NCBI RefSeq assembly: GCF_003574655.1
Contig: NZ_QNUM01000001.1
Coordinates: 434,001 to 498,000, forward strand
Direction of reading: 5' to 3'
Source: Cohaesibacter haloalkalitolerans
GTDB lineage: Bacteria > Pseudomonadota > Alphaproteobacteria > Rhizobiales > Cohaesibacteraceae
Length of the DNA stretch: 64,000 bases
In this document: positions 7,791 to 16,229 of the stretch, in pieces
How the letters are laid out: each line of letters begins with the position of its first letter
Numbering within the stretch: the first letter of the stretch is position 1
Notes under the pieces: model-generated
The model's input: only the letters and a program-made list of their open reading frames with translations
Told to the model about the DNA's origin: nothing
Databases searched by the model: none
Translations under genes and position numbers: made by a program

Positions 7791-9611
7791 TTAGGCGGTT
7801 TTCTTGGAGGCGCGCACGGCCCGTTTGCGATCATTCGGATCCAGCAGGATCTTGCGCAGACGGATCGACTTTGGCGTCACTTCCACCAGTTCGTCATCGG
7901 CGATGTAGGACAGGGCTGCCTCAAGGCTCAGCTTCAGCGGCGTGGTCAGCTTGATGGCGTCGTCCTTGCCTGCCGAGCGGATGTTGGTCAGCTGCTTGCC
8001 CTTGAGCACGTTGATGTCGAGGTCGTTGCCGCGGGTGTGTTCACCAACGATCATGCCTTCATACACCTTGGTGCCCGGGGTGATCATCATCGGGCCGCGA
8101 TCTTCCAGCTGCCACAGGGCATAGGCAACTGCCTCGCCTGCGCCGTTGGAGAGCAGCACACCGGTGTTACGCGATGCGATGTCACCCTTGTGCGGTGCAT
8201 AGGCATGGAACAGACGGTTGAGAATGGCCGTGCCGCGGGTGTCGCTCAACAGCTCTGACTGATAGCCGATGAGGCCACGGGTCGGAGCGTGGAAGACAAG
8301 GCGGGTGCGGCCACCGCCGGACGGACGCATCTCGATCATGTCGGCCTTGCGTTCCTGCATCTTCTGGACAACGATGCCGGAGAATTCATCATCGACGTCG
8401 ATGGTGACTTCCTCGATCGGTTCCAGCATCTTGCCTTTTTCGTCCTTCTGCATCACCACCTGAGGACGCCCGACGCCCAGCTCGAAGCCTTCGCGGCGCA
8501 TGTTCTCGATGAGAATGGAGAGCATCAGCTCGCCACGACCGGAGACGATGAAGGCATCGGTGCCCTGGGCTTCTTCCACCTTCAGGGCAACGTTGCCTTC
8601 GGCTTCTGCAAACAGACGGGAGCGGATGACGCGGCTCTGAACCTTGTCGCCTTCCTGTCCTGCGAGCGGGCTGTCGTTGACGCGGAAGGTCATGGACAGG
8701 GTCGGCGGGTCGATCGGCTGGGCCTGAATGGCTTGGCTGACGGATGGTGCGCAGAGGGTGTCTGCCACGGTTGCCTTCTGCAGACCGGCGATGGAGACGA
8801 TGTCGCCTGCTTCACCCTTTTCGATGGCTGCGCGTTCGAGGCCACGGAAAGCGAGGATCTTGGAGACGCGGCCCTGCTCGATCAGCTTGCCATCGCGGGA
8901 CAGGGCCTTGATGGCCATGTTCGGGGTGACTTCACCAGCGAGGATGCGGCCGGTCAGGATGCGGCCAAGGAAGTTGTCGGCCTGAATGGTGGTGGCAAGC
9001 ATGCGGAACTCGCCTTCTTCCACCTTGGGGGCCGGTACATGCTTGATGACCATGTCGAACAGTGGCTCAAGGCTGTCTTTCGGGCCGTCCGGGTCGGTCG
9101 ACATCCAGCCATTCTTGGCCGAGCCGTAAAGAACCGGGAAGTCGAGCTGGTGCTCGTCGGCGTCCAGATTGGCGAACAGGTCGAATACTTCGTCCAGCAC
9201 TTCATGGGCACGCTGTTCCGGCTTGTCGATCTTGTTGATCGCCACGATCGGGCGCAGGCCGAGGTTCAGAGCCTTGGAGACCACGAATTTGGTCTGGGGC
9301 ATCGGGCCTTCCGCTGCGTCGACCAGCACGATCACGCCATCAACCATGTTGAGGATACGCTCCACCTCGCCGCCGAAGTCGGCGTGGCCCGGAGTGTCCA
9401 CGATGTTGATGCGGGTGCCGTTGTGCTCCAGCGAGGTGACCTTGGCCAGAATGGTGATACCGCGCTCACGTTCGATATCGTTGGAATCCATCATCCGCTC
9501 TTCGGTCTGCTGGTTGGCCCGGAACATGCCGGAGGACTTGAGCAGTTCGTCGATCAGAGTGGTCTTGCCGTGGTCAACGTGTGCGATAATCGCAATGTTG
9601 CGCAGATTCAT
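7791..9611 (-). CDS. typA: Ribosome-associated translational GTPase TypA/BipA
   Basis: A 606-residue GTPase of the EF-G/LepA family that binds 70S ribosomes and is needed for ribosome assembly and growth at low temperature or under stress. Seen: G1 motif AHVDHGKT at residues 10-17, switch sequence ERERGITI, G3 DTPGHADFGGEVER, G4 NKIDKPEQR, then the two beta-barrel domains and the BipA-specific C-terminal region with TRGLIGYQSELLSDTRG. The ATG at 9611 starts the canonical MNLRNIAIIAHVDHGKT; the frame is open 19 codons further upstream without family content. The gene is monocistronic, with a long upstream region and a bidirectional terminator. Confidence 0.97.
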   Translation of the reverse strand: MNLRNIAIIAHVDHGKTTLIDELLKSSGMFRANQQTEERMMDSNDIERERGITILAKVTSLEHNGTRINIVDTPGHADFGGEVERILNMVDGVIVLVDAAEGPMPQTKFVVSKALNLGLRPIVAINKIDKPEQRAHEVLDEVFDLFANLDADEHQLDFPVLYGSAKNGWMSTDPDGPKDSLEPLFDMVIKHVPAPKVEEGEFRMLATTIQADNFLGRILTGRILAGEVTPNMAIKALSRDGKLIEQGRVSKILAFRGLERAAIEKGEAGDIVSIAGLQKATVADTLCAPSVSQAIQAQPIDPPTLSMTFRVNDSPLAGQEGDKVQSRVIRSRLFAEAEGNVALKVEEAQGTDAFIVSGRGELMLSILIENMRREGFELGVGRPQVVMQKDEKGKMLEPIEEVTIDVDDEFSGIVVQKMQERKADMIEMRPSGGGRTRLVFHAPTRGLIGYQSELLSDTRGTAILNRLFHAYAPHKGDIASRNTGVLLSNGAGEAVAYALWQLEDRGPMMITPGTKVYEGMIVGEHTRGNDLDINVLKGKQLTNIRSAGKDDAIKLTTPLKLSLEAALSYIADDELVEVTPKSIRLRKILLDPNDRKRAVRASKKTA

Positions 9612-9985
9612 GTCTGTTTCTCTAGTTGTTCGGGCAACAGCAAACAGGCTCGGCGAACGCCGACGCACCTCTTGCGGCCCGACTTATTCAGGAAGTTGGC
9701 GCAAGCTCTATACGAATTTTCCCCAGTTGAAAAGCCTTGATGGCAAGGAAAAGCGGCATATTGGCTGCGTTGCACTATTGCATAGCTCCATAATGCGTCC
9801 CTGTGACAGGGGAATGAAGCCCGGCGCGGGACCTGAAATCGCAGAACTTGCATAGCGATGCGGGGATGTCATGCTGAAGCGAATGCCGAGGTTGGCTGTC
9901 TTTGCCGCCCTCTCGGGGTGGCCAAAAAATTATGATCTCCTGCCACGGTTTCAGGCGCAGCGTCGAGATTGCCTGAGACGATCGC
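9612..9985. other. Gene-free interval upstream of typA
   Basis: This 374-base interval contains no frame with coding character. It must hold the typA promoter and 5' UTR. A 9-bp hairpin (9948-9956 with 9971-9979) lies just downstream of the DUF1643 stop but lacks a T-run. Confidence 0.6.
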
Positions 9986-10522
9986 CTATGAGGCCTGTGC
10001 AAGGGTCCAGATTTCGAGGGCGGTCTGATAGCTGATATAGAGCGGATGCTTGGGGTGGTTGTCTCGGGACAGGCCGAGATGGTGCAACGTCAAGCTCTCC
10101 GCCGTCAAAAGCCGCTGGACTGCGGGGCCCATGCCCAGATAGGCGCCGTGTGTTCCCCATGCACAAAGGATCGTGTCGGCCTCGCGGGCGGATTGCAGAA
10201 GAATTGCAAGGTTCTCCGGCCCGATCGGCTCCTTGGCTCGCTTGAGATCCCGCGGGTCGGTGGCACGAAAGGCAAACAGGTTGCAGGCCCTGAAGCCGCC
10301 ATAGCCCAGAGCGCGGGCGCGCCTTTCGCAGCGCTCGATGGTCGGGTCGTTTTTGATCTCGGTTGCAGTGGACGGGTTGAGCATGATGAACAACAGCCTG
10401 GGAGCCGCCTCGTCCCAGATCCGCGTCAGGGCATAGCGATAGGTCTCGCAAGGGGAATAATGGGCAGAGGAGACCGTTCCTTGCTCTTTCAGCTCTCTGA
10501 TCAGAATCGTCTCGGCTCTCAT
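9986..10522 (-). CDS. DUF1643 domain protein
   Basis: A 178-residue protein of the DUF1643 family, whose function is unknown. Family features are the RLLFIMLNPSTATEIKNDPT block (residues about 40-60), GYGGFRACNLFAFRATDPRDL and a C-terminal region ending in HPLYIS. The start is uncertain: the ATG at 10522 begins just inside the end of a 17-bp tandem repeat and gives a normal family length, but the same frame stays open upstream through the whole repeat to a TTG at 10657, which would add a 45-residue Arg/Gln/Gly-rich repetitive tail. No good SD is visible for either. See the repeat entry: copy-number change would shift the frame of any upstream start. Confidence 0.8.
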   Translation of the reverse strand: MRAETILIRELKEQGTVSSAHYSPCETYRYALTRIWDEAAPRLLFIMLNPSTATEIKNDPTIERCERRARALGYGGFRACNLFAFRATDPRDLKRAKEPIGPENLAILLQSAREADTILCAWGTHGAYLGMGPAVQRLLTAESLTLHHLGLSRDNHPKHPLYISYQTALEIWTLAQAS

Positions 10523-10528
10523 GCGTGT

Positions 10529-10641
10529 CTTGCCCGTTTGCCTGTCTTGCCCGTTTGCCTGTCTTGCCCGTTTGCCTGTCTTGCCCGTTTGCCTGTCTTG
10601 CCCGTTTGCCTGTCTTGCCCGTTTGCTTGTCTTGCTCGTTT
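10529..10641. repeat. 17-bp tandem repeat, about 6.6 copies
   Basis: Five exact copies of CTTGCCCGTTTGCCTGT (10529-10613), then one copy with a C-to-T change (10614-10630) and a decayed partial copy to about 10641. The unit length is not a multiple of three and the sequence has no stop codon in any of the six frames, so it reads as a 17-residue periodic peptide on either strand. It adjoins the start of the DUF1643 gene. Confidence 0.97.
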
Positions 10642-10759
10642 CTGGGTCAAAAGGCAAGGCAGCCCGGCGTCATGCCAAAGGCTGCCTTTATCCTGAGGTC
10701 CTGTCGTCGACCGGCCCACATCCCATGGCGAGGGCCTTCTGGCAGGGTGGGTGTCCCGA

Positions 10760-11203
10760 CTAGAGCCGGACAACGCCCTTCTTGACGATGATGTTGCCAT
10801 AGAGGCGGCGTTCGCCGGTCTGGACGATGGCATAGGACTGCTTGGACAGATCGTAGAAGGCGAAGCGCTCGATTGCGGAAATGGGGGCCGGGTTGTCAGC
10901 AACCTCGTTGATGACGGTCTGGAACTCGGTCACGACCGGGGGAACCTCGGCTGCGTCGCCAACCATTTCCATGACATAGGCGGGGTCCTTGACGAAATCA
11001 TCGAGTGGCATCAGTTCGAGCACGGCCTTCAGGACATCGGTCGCCAGAATGCCATCGAGGCGCACGTAACGGCAGCCGTTGGCGCGGGCGATCTGTTCGC
11101 CGGGGAAGTTGGCGTCGGCAATGACCAGATTGTCGCCATGCCCCATGGAGGCAAGAATATGAAGAAGCTCCGGAGACAGCAGCGGATTGATATTTCTAAG
11201 CAT
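10760..11203 (-). CDS. fucU: RbsD/FucU family sugar mutarotase, FucU-like
   Basis: A 147-residue protein of the RbsD/FucU fold. FucU interconverts alpha and beta anomers of L-fucose (and other sugars); these proteins are cytoplasmic and usually sit in sugar-catabolic operons. The match to E. coli FucU covers the start (LRNINPLLSPELLHILASMG, HGDNLVIADANFP with the catalytic His), ERFAFYDLSKQSYAIVQTGE and the C-terminal YGNIIVKKGV. The ATG at 11203 aligns with the FucU start; a GTG six codons upstream is possible. No fucose or other sugar genes are adjacent; it is downstream of argG on the same strand but behind a terminator. Substrate is therefore unassigned. Confidence 0.85.
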   Translation of the reverse strand: MLRNINPLLSPELLHILASMGHGDNLVIADANFPGEQIARANGCRYVRLDGILATDVLKAVLELMPLDDFVKDPAYVMEMVGDAAEVPPVVTEFQTVINEVADNPAPISAIERFAFYDLSKQSYAIVQTGERRLYGNIIVKKGVVRL

Positions 11204-11301
11204 TGGATGGTTCCCAATCACATGACGGATTTATGGATACAGGACTGCGGTCAGGGCTTGCGAGTGCAAATCGAAGAAGGCGAACCTGTCTCAACCATAA
11301 A

Positions 11302-11331
11302 AAAATGGCGAGGTTGTAACCCCGCCATTTT
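11302..11331 (-). terminator. Terminator downstream of argG
   Basis: A stem AAAATGGCG with CGCCATTTT, extended inward by GGTT/AACC, followed on the minus strand by a run of T. It lies 26 bases past the argG stop. Confidence 0.85.
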
Positions 11332-11356
11332 CTCATTCCGGTTCGGAACGATCAAC

Positions 11357-12586
11357 TTAGCCTTTGGCCTTGCGATTGCGATAGCCGATGGTCCGAAGAC
11401 GCAGGCCCTGCAGCTCGATGAAGCCTGCAGCATCGTGATGATCGTAGTCGATTGCGCCTTCCTCGAAGGTGACGAGGTCTTCGCTGTAGAGGCTGAATTC
11501 GCTGTCACGGGCAATGACGTTGACATTGCCTTTGTAGAGCTTCAGCTTGACGGTGCCGGTGACATATTCCTGGGACTTGTCGATCAGCGCCTGCAGCATT
11601 TCGCGTTCCGGGCTGTACCAGAAGCCGTTGTAGATCAGCTCGGCATAGCGCGGCATGATGCTGTCCTTGAGGTGAGCGGAGCCACCGTCAAGAGTGATGG
11701 ATTCGATGCCGCGATGGGCAGCATGCAGAATGGTGCCGCCCGGGGTTTCATAGATGCCGCGGGATTTCATGCCGACGAAGCGGTTCTCGACAAGGTCGAG
11801 ACGACCGATGCCGTTGTCGCGGCCAAGCTCGTTGAGCTTGGTAAGGATGGTGGCCGGGCTCATCTTTTCGCCGTTGATGGAAACAGCGTCACCCTTTTCA
11901 AAGCCGATCTCGATGATGGTGGCTTCGTCCGGGGCAGCTTCCGGGCTGATGGTGCGGGAATAGACATACTCCTCGGCCGGGATCGACGGATCTTCCAGCA
12001 CGCGGCCCTCAGAGGAGGTGTGCAGCAGGTTGGCGTCGACCGAGAACGGTGCTTCGCCGCGCTTGTCCTTGGTGATCGGGATCTGGTTCTGTTCGGCGAA
12101 CTCGAGCAGCTTGGTGCGCGAGGTCAGGTCCCATTCGCGCCAAGGGGCGATGACCTTGATGTCCGGGTTGAGGGCGCGGGCTGCCAGTTCGAAGCGGACC
12201 TGGTCGTTGCCCTTGCCGGTTGCGCCATGGGCAACGGCGTCGGCGCCGACTTCCTTGGCGATTTCAACGAGGCGCTTGGAGATCAGCGGGCGGGCGATGG
12301 AAGTGCCGAGCAGATAGACGCCTTCATAGAGGGCGTTGGCACGGAACATCGGGAAGACGAAGTCGCGGACGAATTCTTCACGCACGTCTTCGATGTAGAT
12401 CTGCTTGATGCCCAGCATCTCGGCTTTCTTGCGGGCCGGTTCCAGCTCTTCGCCCTGACCGAGGTCGGCGGTAAAGGTTACCACTTCGCAGCCATATTCG
12501 GTCTGCAGCCATTTGAGAATGATCGACGTGTCGAGGCCGCCTGAATAGGCCAATACGACTTTTTTGATATCGCCTTTTTTCGCCAT
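11357..12586 (-). CDS. argG: Argininosuccinate synthase
   Basis: A 409-residue enzyme that joins citrulline and aspartate with ATP in the penultimate step of arginine synthesis; cytoplasmic homotetramer. Seen: the N-type ATP pyrophosphatase P-loop AYSGGLDTS at residues 13-21, [13 protein letters not shown], the [19 protein letters not shown] citrulline/aspartate region, and the C-terminal tetramerisation tail. Length is normal. The ATG has AGGTGA six bases upstream. It is monocistronic with its own terminator. argC lies 32 kb away in the window, so the arginine genes are scattered. Confidence 0.97.
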   Translation of the reverse strand: MAKKGDIKKVVLAYSGGLDTSIILKWLQTEYGCEVVTFTADLGQGEELEPARKKAEMLGIKQIYIEDVREEFVRDFVFPMFRANALYEGVYLLGTSIARPLISKRLVEIAKEVGADAVAHGATGKGNDQVRFELAARALNPDIKVIAPWREWDLTSRTKLLEFAEQNQIPITKDKRGEAPFSVDANLLHTSSEGRVLEDPSIPAEEYVYSRTISPEAAPDEATIIEIGFEKGDAVSINGEKMSPATILTKLNELGRDNGIGRLDLVENRFVGMKSRGIYETPGGTILHAAHRGIESITLDGGSAHLKDSIMPRYAELIYNGFWYSPEREMLQALIDKSQEYVTGTVKLKLYKGNVNVIARDSEFSLYSEDLVTFEEGAIDYDHHDAAGFIELQGLRLRTIGYRNRKAKG

Positions 12587-12839
12587 GCGATTTCACCTGA
12601 ACTATCTGGAGGCGCGAATAGGGAGTGCGCCATAGGGATTGGGAAGACTATGCTTTCAAAAGCACATTCCGGAAAAGGTTACCAGTCTTTTCGGGCGGGA
12701 ATATGCGACAAATTTTCGGATCGAGCCAGCCAGCCGCCTCGCGTGAAGGACAAACCGTCTCTAACTCCGTCTGGCGGCACTATAAGCGCTATAAAATTCT
12801 GCGCAAGGGGGAGAGGGGAGAATTTCCTCCTGATAACGA

Positions 12840-13685
12840 TCAGTTATCCGCCGCGTTTTTGGGCTCTGCCTTTTTGTCGGGCGCAAGGGGCTGGGTCCTG
12901 CTACGCAAAGGGCGTCTTTGCCACAGGGTGGCAAGGTGCCGGGCGATCCGCCTGCCTGCGGCCGTCCAGTGCTGTTCCAGTTCTTCCGCTGCGGGGCCGA
13001 ACCATCCCGCCTTGCTCATGAGCTGGAAAAGCGCCACCATCACCCAGCCGGTGAGGGCCCAGGCCAGCAGCACGTCTGAAAGATAATGGCCGCCAAAGGC
13101 GATCCGGTTGAGCGAGACGAGCACGCCCAGCGCAGCAAGGATCAGTGCTCCGCCCTTGCGCCAGCCGAGCGGCAAGACGAGGACAAGGCCCATCAGCCAG
13201 AAGGCCATAGAGGCCTCGCCAGATACGAAGGAGCAATTGCCCTGGCAATGGTCTGTGATAACCCAGACCTCGGAATAGGGCCATGCGCCGCCAAACAGAT
13301 CCGTTTGGACAGGGCGGGCGCGGCCCCAGTTGGCCTTGAGCAGGCCGTTGACCAGCAGGCCGGGGCCGAGCAATGCAGTGGCCGCAAGATAGAGCAGGGT
13401 GGGGAGCGCAAAGAGCTTTTGCAGCGCTGGCCAGAAGAGGCGGGCGACCAGAAGCCCGGTGACCACAAGGATGGCGGCGCGGGGCAGGAACAGGCCGAGT
13501 GCCCGCAGGCGCAGCGGGACATAATGGTTCTTCAGCCAGAAGCCATCCTGAGCGGAATAGAACAGCCGGCTGGTCCAGCGGTCCAGTTCGGGCACGACCA
13601 GGAACAGTGCCGATAGCAGCAGAACGGCCCAGGTTGCCCAGAAAACCGGATGGTCTTGCATGTCTTTGCCGAGGGTTTTGCGCAT
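12840..13685 (-). CDS. PAP2-family membrane phosphatase, LpxE-like
   Basis: A 281-residue inner-membrane protein with about six helices and the tripartite PAP2 signature: KANWGRARP (KX6RP) near residue 118, SFVSGEAS in the second motif position, and NRIAFGGHYLSD (RX5HX3D) near 200. The second motif normally reads PSGH; here it is SGEAS, a variant I recall from other alphaproteobacterial members, so the catalytic set should be checked. Lipid A or phosphatidylglycerol-phosphate dephosphorylation (LpxE/PgpB-like) is the likely role but the substrate is inferred. The C-terminal 50 residues are basic and cytoplasmic. The ATG has AAGG eight bases upstream. Confidence 0.8.
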   Translation of the reverse strand: MRKTLGKDMQDHPVFWATWAVLLLSALFLVVPELDRWTSRLFYSAQDGFWLKNHYVPLRLRALGLFLPRAAILVVTGLLVARLFWPALQKLFALPTLLYLAATALLGPGLLVNGLLKANWGRARPVQTDLFGGAWPYSEVWVITDHCQGNCSFVSGEASMAFWLMGLVLVLPLGWRKGGALILAALGVLVSLNRIAFGGHYLSDVLLAWALTGWVMVALFQLMSKAGWFGPAAEELEQHWTAAGRRIARHLATLWQRRPLRSRTQPLAPDKKAEPKNAADN

Positions 13686-13857
13686 GGTTCGGGCCTTGAG
13701 GTGTCTTCTGCCTCTGGCCTAGCCGATTTTCGGTGGAATTTAAAGTGCGTTGACTCGCTTGCAACCCGAGGGGCTTTTGTGCAGGACTGTCCCTGCCGGG
13801 TTTTTGATGGTGATTCCATCTCCAGATCGCGTTGAACGCGGTGGAAAGGATCGAGCA

Positions 13858-14193
13858 ATGATGAGCGTTGGAACGAGATTGACCCGTTTGGTCCAGACCA
13901 GTGTGATGGTTGCGGCGCTGACGATGATTGCCACCGGGTCTCCGGCACGGGCTGCCAGTTGTCTGGGGCTCAGCAAGGTGAACTGCGAGGGGGCCTCGCG
14001 CTGCCTCTGGATGGAGCGCTACAAGAGTGAGGCTGGTATTCTGGTGCGCGCCCATTGTGTCGACAAGAACAAGAAAAAAGGCACCATCCTCAACCAGCTT
14101 TTCAATAACAAGACATCATCAACAACCGTCACAAAGCTCTCAACCAGGAAGAGGGTGGATGTGAATTCCAAACCGGCCTCCAAACTTAAATGA
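13858..14193 (+). CDS. Small secreted Cys-containing protein, unknown
   Basis: A 111-residue protein with a Sec signal peptide: basic start, hydrophobic stretch VMVAALTMIAT, and a probable cleavage after ARA at about residue 32. The mature part has four Cys (residues 35, 43, 49 and 67), which could form two disulfides, and a Lys/Thr/Ser-rich C-terminal tail. I do not recognise a family. The ATG at 13858 is chosen because AAGGA lies seven bases upstream and it places the signal peptide at the N-terminus; the open frame extends to 13750 without such features. It is divergent from the PAP2 gene and followed by a hairpin terminator. Confidence 0.7.
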   Translation: MMSVGTRLTRLVQTSVMVAALTMIATGSPARAASCLGLSKVNCEGASRCLWMERYKSEAGILVRAHCVDKNKKKGTILNQLFNNKTSSTTVTKLSTRKRVDVNSKPASKLK

Positions 14194-14272
14194 CGCTCTG
14201 CCGATTGCCGCGTCGTTGATGGGGGCCGTTGATGGGGTGCCGTTGTGGCGGGCTTTGGTGGATCGCATATGA

Positions 14273-14316
14273 AAAGAGCCGATGATCAGGGGGGGACCCT
14301 TTTCAATCGGCTCTTT
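14273..14316. terminator. Hairpin terminator between convergent small genes
   Basis: A perfect 11-bp stem (AAAGAGCCGAT with ATCGGCTCTTT) around a 22-base loop, T-rich on one side and A-rich on the other, between the secreted-protein gene (plus) and the 50-residue gene (minus). Confidence 0.75.
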
Positions 14317-14378
14317 ATGTCAAATCCGGATTGACGGAGGTTCGCCGGTCACGTCCGGTCTGACAGTCGAGGGATCAC

Positions 14379-14531
14379 TCAGTGTTTGCGGGTGATGGCA
14401 TGCAGGATGTTGACCCATGGCAGGAAAGGCTGCCACTCGGGCCGTTCGAACGGATCCTGGAAGGCATCTGTCTTGCCTTGATGATGTTTCGTTGCAGAAT
14501 CCCACAACAACAGGGTTTGCATGTGTGTCAT
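14379..14531 (-). CDS. Unrecognised 50-residue small protein
   Basis: A short gene not resembling anything I can name. It starts at ATG 14531 with AGGAG eight bases upstream, and a second ATG lies three codons in. The product opens MTHMQTLLLWDSATKHHQG and continues with DPFERPEWQPFLPWVNILHA, so it is rich in Trp, Pro and His; the last part is mildly amphipathic. Evidence for coding: the strong SD, GC-rich third positions in line with the neighbours, and a well-placed terminator 63 bases past the stop. No signal peptide or clear membrane helix. Function unknown. Confidence 0.55.
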   Translation of the reverse strand: MTHMQTLLLWDSATKHHQGKTDAFQDPFERPEWQPFLPWVNILHAITRKH

Positions 14532-14783
14532 GCTCTACACTCCTGATTTTTCACAAGAAAGCCCTGTCCCTGATGTGCGGGGCAATCAGGGTGGCGCCTT
14601 GTGCGGTCTATAGCTGATGGGCCCTTTTCGTTTCCGAGCGCTGATTGGTGGAAAATCGCGCAGCGGTGTCGGGCCTTGTCACGACTATAGCACCGGGGCT
14701 GCCGAGGATGTAGATTTGGCATTGAAAGTCGTTTTTCATTCATGTGCGTTGCAAGGGAATGCTGCGTGTAGGAAACAAGCATC

Positions 14784-15650
14784 ATGGAAGCAAGTTGGGA
14801 CGATCTGAAACTGTTTTTGATTGTGGCCGAATGCGGTGGCCTGTCCGGCGCGGCGGCCCGCACAGGGCTCAGTGCGCCCACCATCGGGCGGCGCATTCTG
14901 GCGCTTGAGCGGACGATGAACCGGCTGCTTTTCGAGCGCAGCAGGCGGGGCTATGTTCTGGCCAAGGACGGCGAAAAGTTGCTGGCCCGCGTCCGCGAGA
15001 TGCAGAAGATTTCCTCGGAAATCACCGACTGGCATGGCGGTGCCTTCAAGGACCCTGTTGTCGAGGTGGCTGGGGATACATGGATGGCGATGTTCTTTGC
15101 CAGACATGCCCATGCCCTTTCCAAGGGACCGGGAGACATTCGCGTCGGCTTTACCGATTTTCATGACACGACGCAGTTGATCAATCGTGACCGGCTGGTA
15201 TTCGTGACCATCGTCCCGCCGACATCGGGCAACTATGCCATTCTGCAGTCGGTGGTGATGCGCTTTGCGATCTACAAGAGCGAGGCGCTTGCCGGGGTCG
15301 TGGATGCGCCATGGGTGTCACTTGGCAAGGAGACGTCGCGGTTTCCGGCGGACCGCTGGGTGTTCGAGCATCATGATCAGGAAATCTACAGCTGGACCAA
15401 CAAGGCTCATATGGCGCTGCATCTCATTCTCAGCGGGCAGGGGCGCGGGGTGCTGCCCTGCTTTATCGGAGATGTCCAGCAAGAGCTTGTGCGCGAGGGT
15501 GATTGCATCGAAGACCTCACCACCCGGCTTTACATCGTGGTCAATGATGACGACCGGAGGCGGCCGGAAGTGCGGCTGATGATGGATCGGGTGGCCGGGC
15601 TGCTCGGCGAGCATGCCGAGCTGTTCGCCGGTAGGGGCGGGCGGGAATAA
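14784..15650 (+). CDS. LysR-family transcriptional regulator
   Basis: A 288-residue DNA-binding regulator. The N-terminal winged helix-turn-helix (residues 5-65) reads LKLFLIVAECGGLSGAAART then LSAPTIGRRILALER, the LysR recognition-helix pattern; a LysR substrate-binding domain follows. The helix carries TIGRR instead of the common SVSRQ, a form seen in a distinct LysR subgroup. No divergently transcribed target is adjacent: the next minus-strand gene is convergent on it. Effector unknown. The SD (AGGAAAC, 11 bases away) is weak. Confidence 0.85.
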   Translation: MEASWDDLKLFLIVAECGGLSGAAARTGLSAPTIGRRILALERTMNRLLFERSRRGYVLAKDGEKLLARVREMQKISSEITDWHGGAFKDPVVEVAGDTWMAMFFARHAHALSKGPGDIRVGFTDFHDTTQLINRDRLVFVTIVPPTSGNYAILQSVVMRFAIYKSEALAGVVDAPWVSLGKETSRFPADRWVFEHHDQEIYSWTNKAHMALHLILSGQGRGVLPCFIGDVQQELVREGDCIEDLTTRLYIVVNDDDRRRPEVRLMMDRVAGLLGEHAELFAGRGGRE

Positions 15651-15704
15651 AACCCGATGGTTTGGATTGAAGGCTTGGTGTTAAAAGATTGCAATGACTG
15701 CGGG

Positions 15705-16163
15705 TCAGAGGCTCTTTGGCCGGTTGTCGAGCGAGCGGCGCACGACGCCTGCACCTCTCCCCGCAATCAGCCAGTAGACAAAGCCGCCGATGAGGCCTGA
15801 TGCCATGGCCCGGACGTCGAGCCCGATGGCCAGACCGTCAATCGGTTCGCCCGGCGCGTGGGTGATGAAGAGAGACAGCACCAGCCCGTAGGCAAGATAG
15901 ACCCAGAGGCTGCGCCACGAAAAGATCTCCGCTACGATCAACCCCATGATGGCCGGGTAGAAGGCGAAATGCCCGATTGGGAAGGCCAGCACGAAACCTG
16001 AGAAGATGGCAAAGATATTTTCGGCCGCAGGGTCACCATAGACCGCCGGGTCCGGATACATGGCATTGATGGCAAAGCCAAGGAAGATACTGGCGGCTAG
16101 GATGGCCAGAAACAGGCCGATCGGCACCATGAAAATACGGGCAATCAGGCGGGACAGGCTCAT
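15705..16163 (-). CDS. Conserved four-helix membrane protein, unknown
   Basis: A 152-residue inner-membrane protein with four or five hydrophobic helices; the last is GLIGGFVYWLIAGRGAG, a pattern I know from small uncharacterised membrane proteins of Hyphomicrobiales. The ATG has AAGGAG six bases upstream. It lies 66 bases downstream of... the rlmN side boundary on the same strand: rlmN ends the next minus-strand block at 16230, which is itself 66 bases upstream of this start, so co-transcription after rlmN is possible. Function cannot be assigned. Confidence 0.7.
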   Translation of the reverse strand: MSLSRLIARIFMVPIGLFLAILAASIFLGFAINAMYPDPAVYGDPAAENIFAIFSGFVLAFPIGHFAFYPAIMGLIVAEIFSWRSLWVYLAYGLVLSLFITHAPGEPIDGLAIGLDVRAMASGLIGGFVYWLIAGRGAGVVRRSLDNRPKSL

Positions 16164-16229
16164 CTCAGGCTCCTTGGCTTTGAGGTATCAAACGGCGTGA
16201 AGGCAGCCACAGGGGCTGCCATTCATGCC

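Noticed and set aside
8289-9740. Open frame of about 480 codons on the plus strand
   Set aside because: It is antisense to typA, with no family content.
10529-10641. CRISPR array
   Set aside because: The 17-bp units are directly adjacent without spacers and no cas genes are near; this is a simple tandem repeat.
10751-12544. Open frame of about 600 codons on the plus strand
   Set aside because: It is antisense to fucU and argG, which are both complete and clearly recognised.
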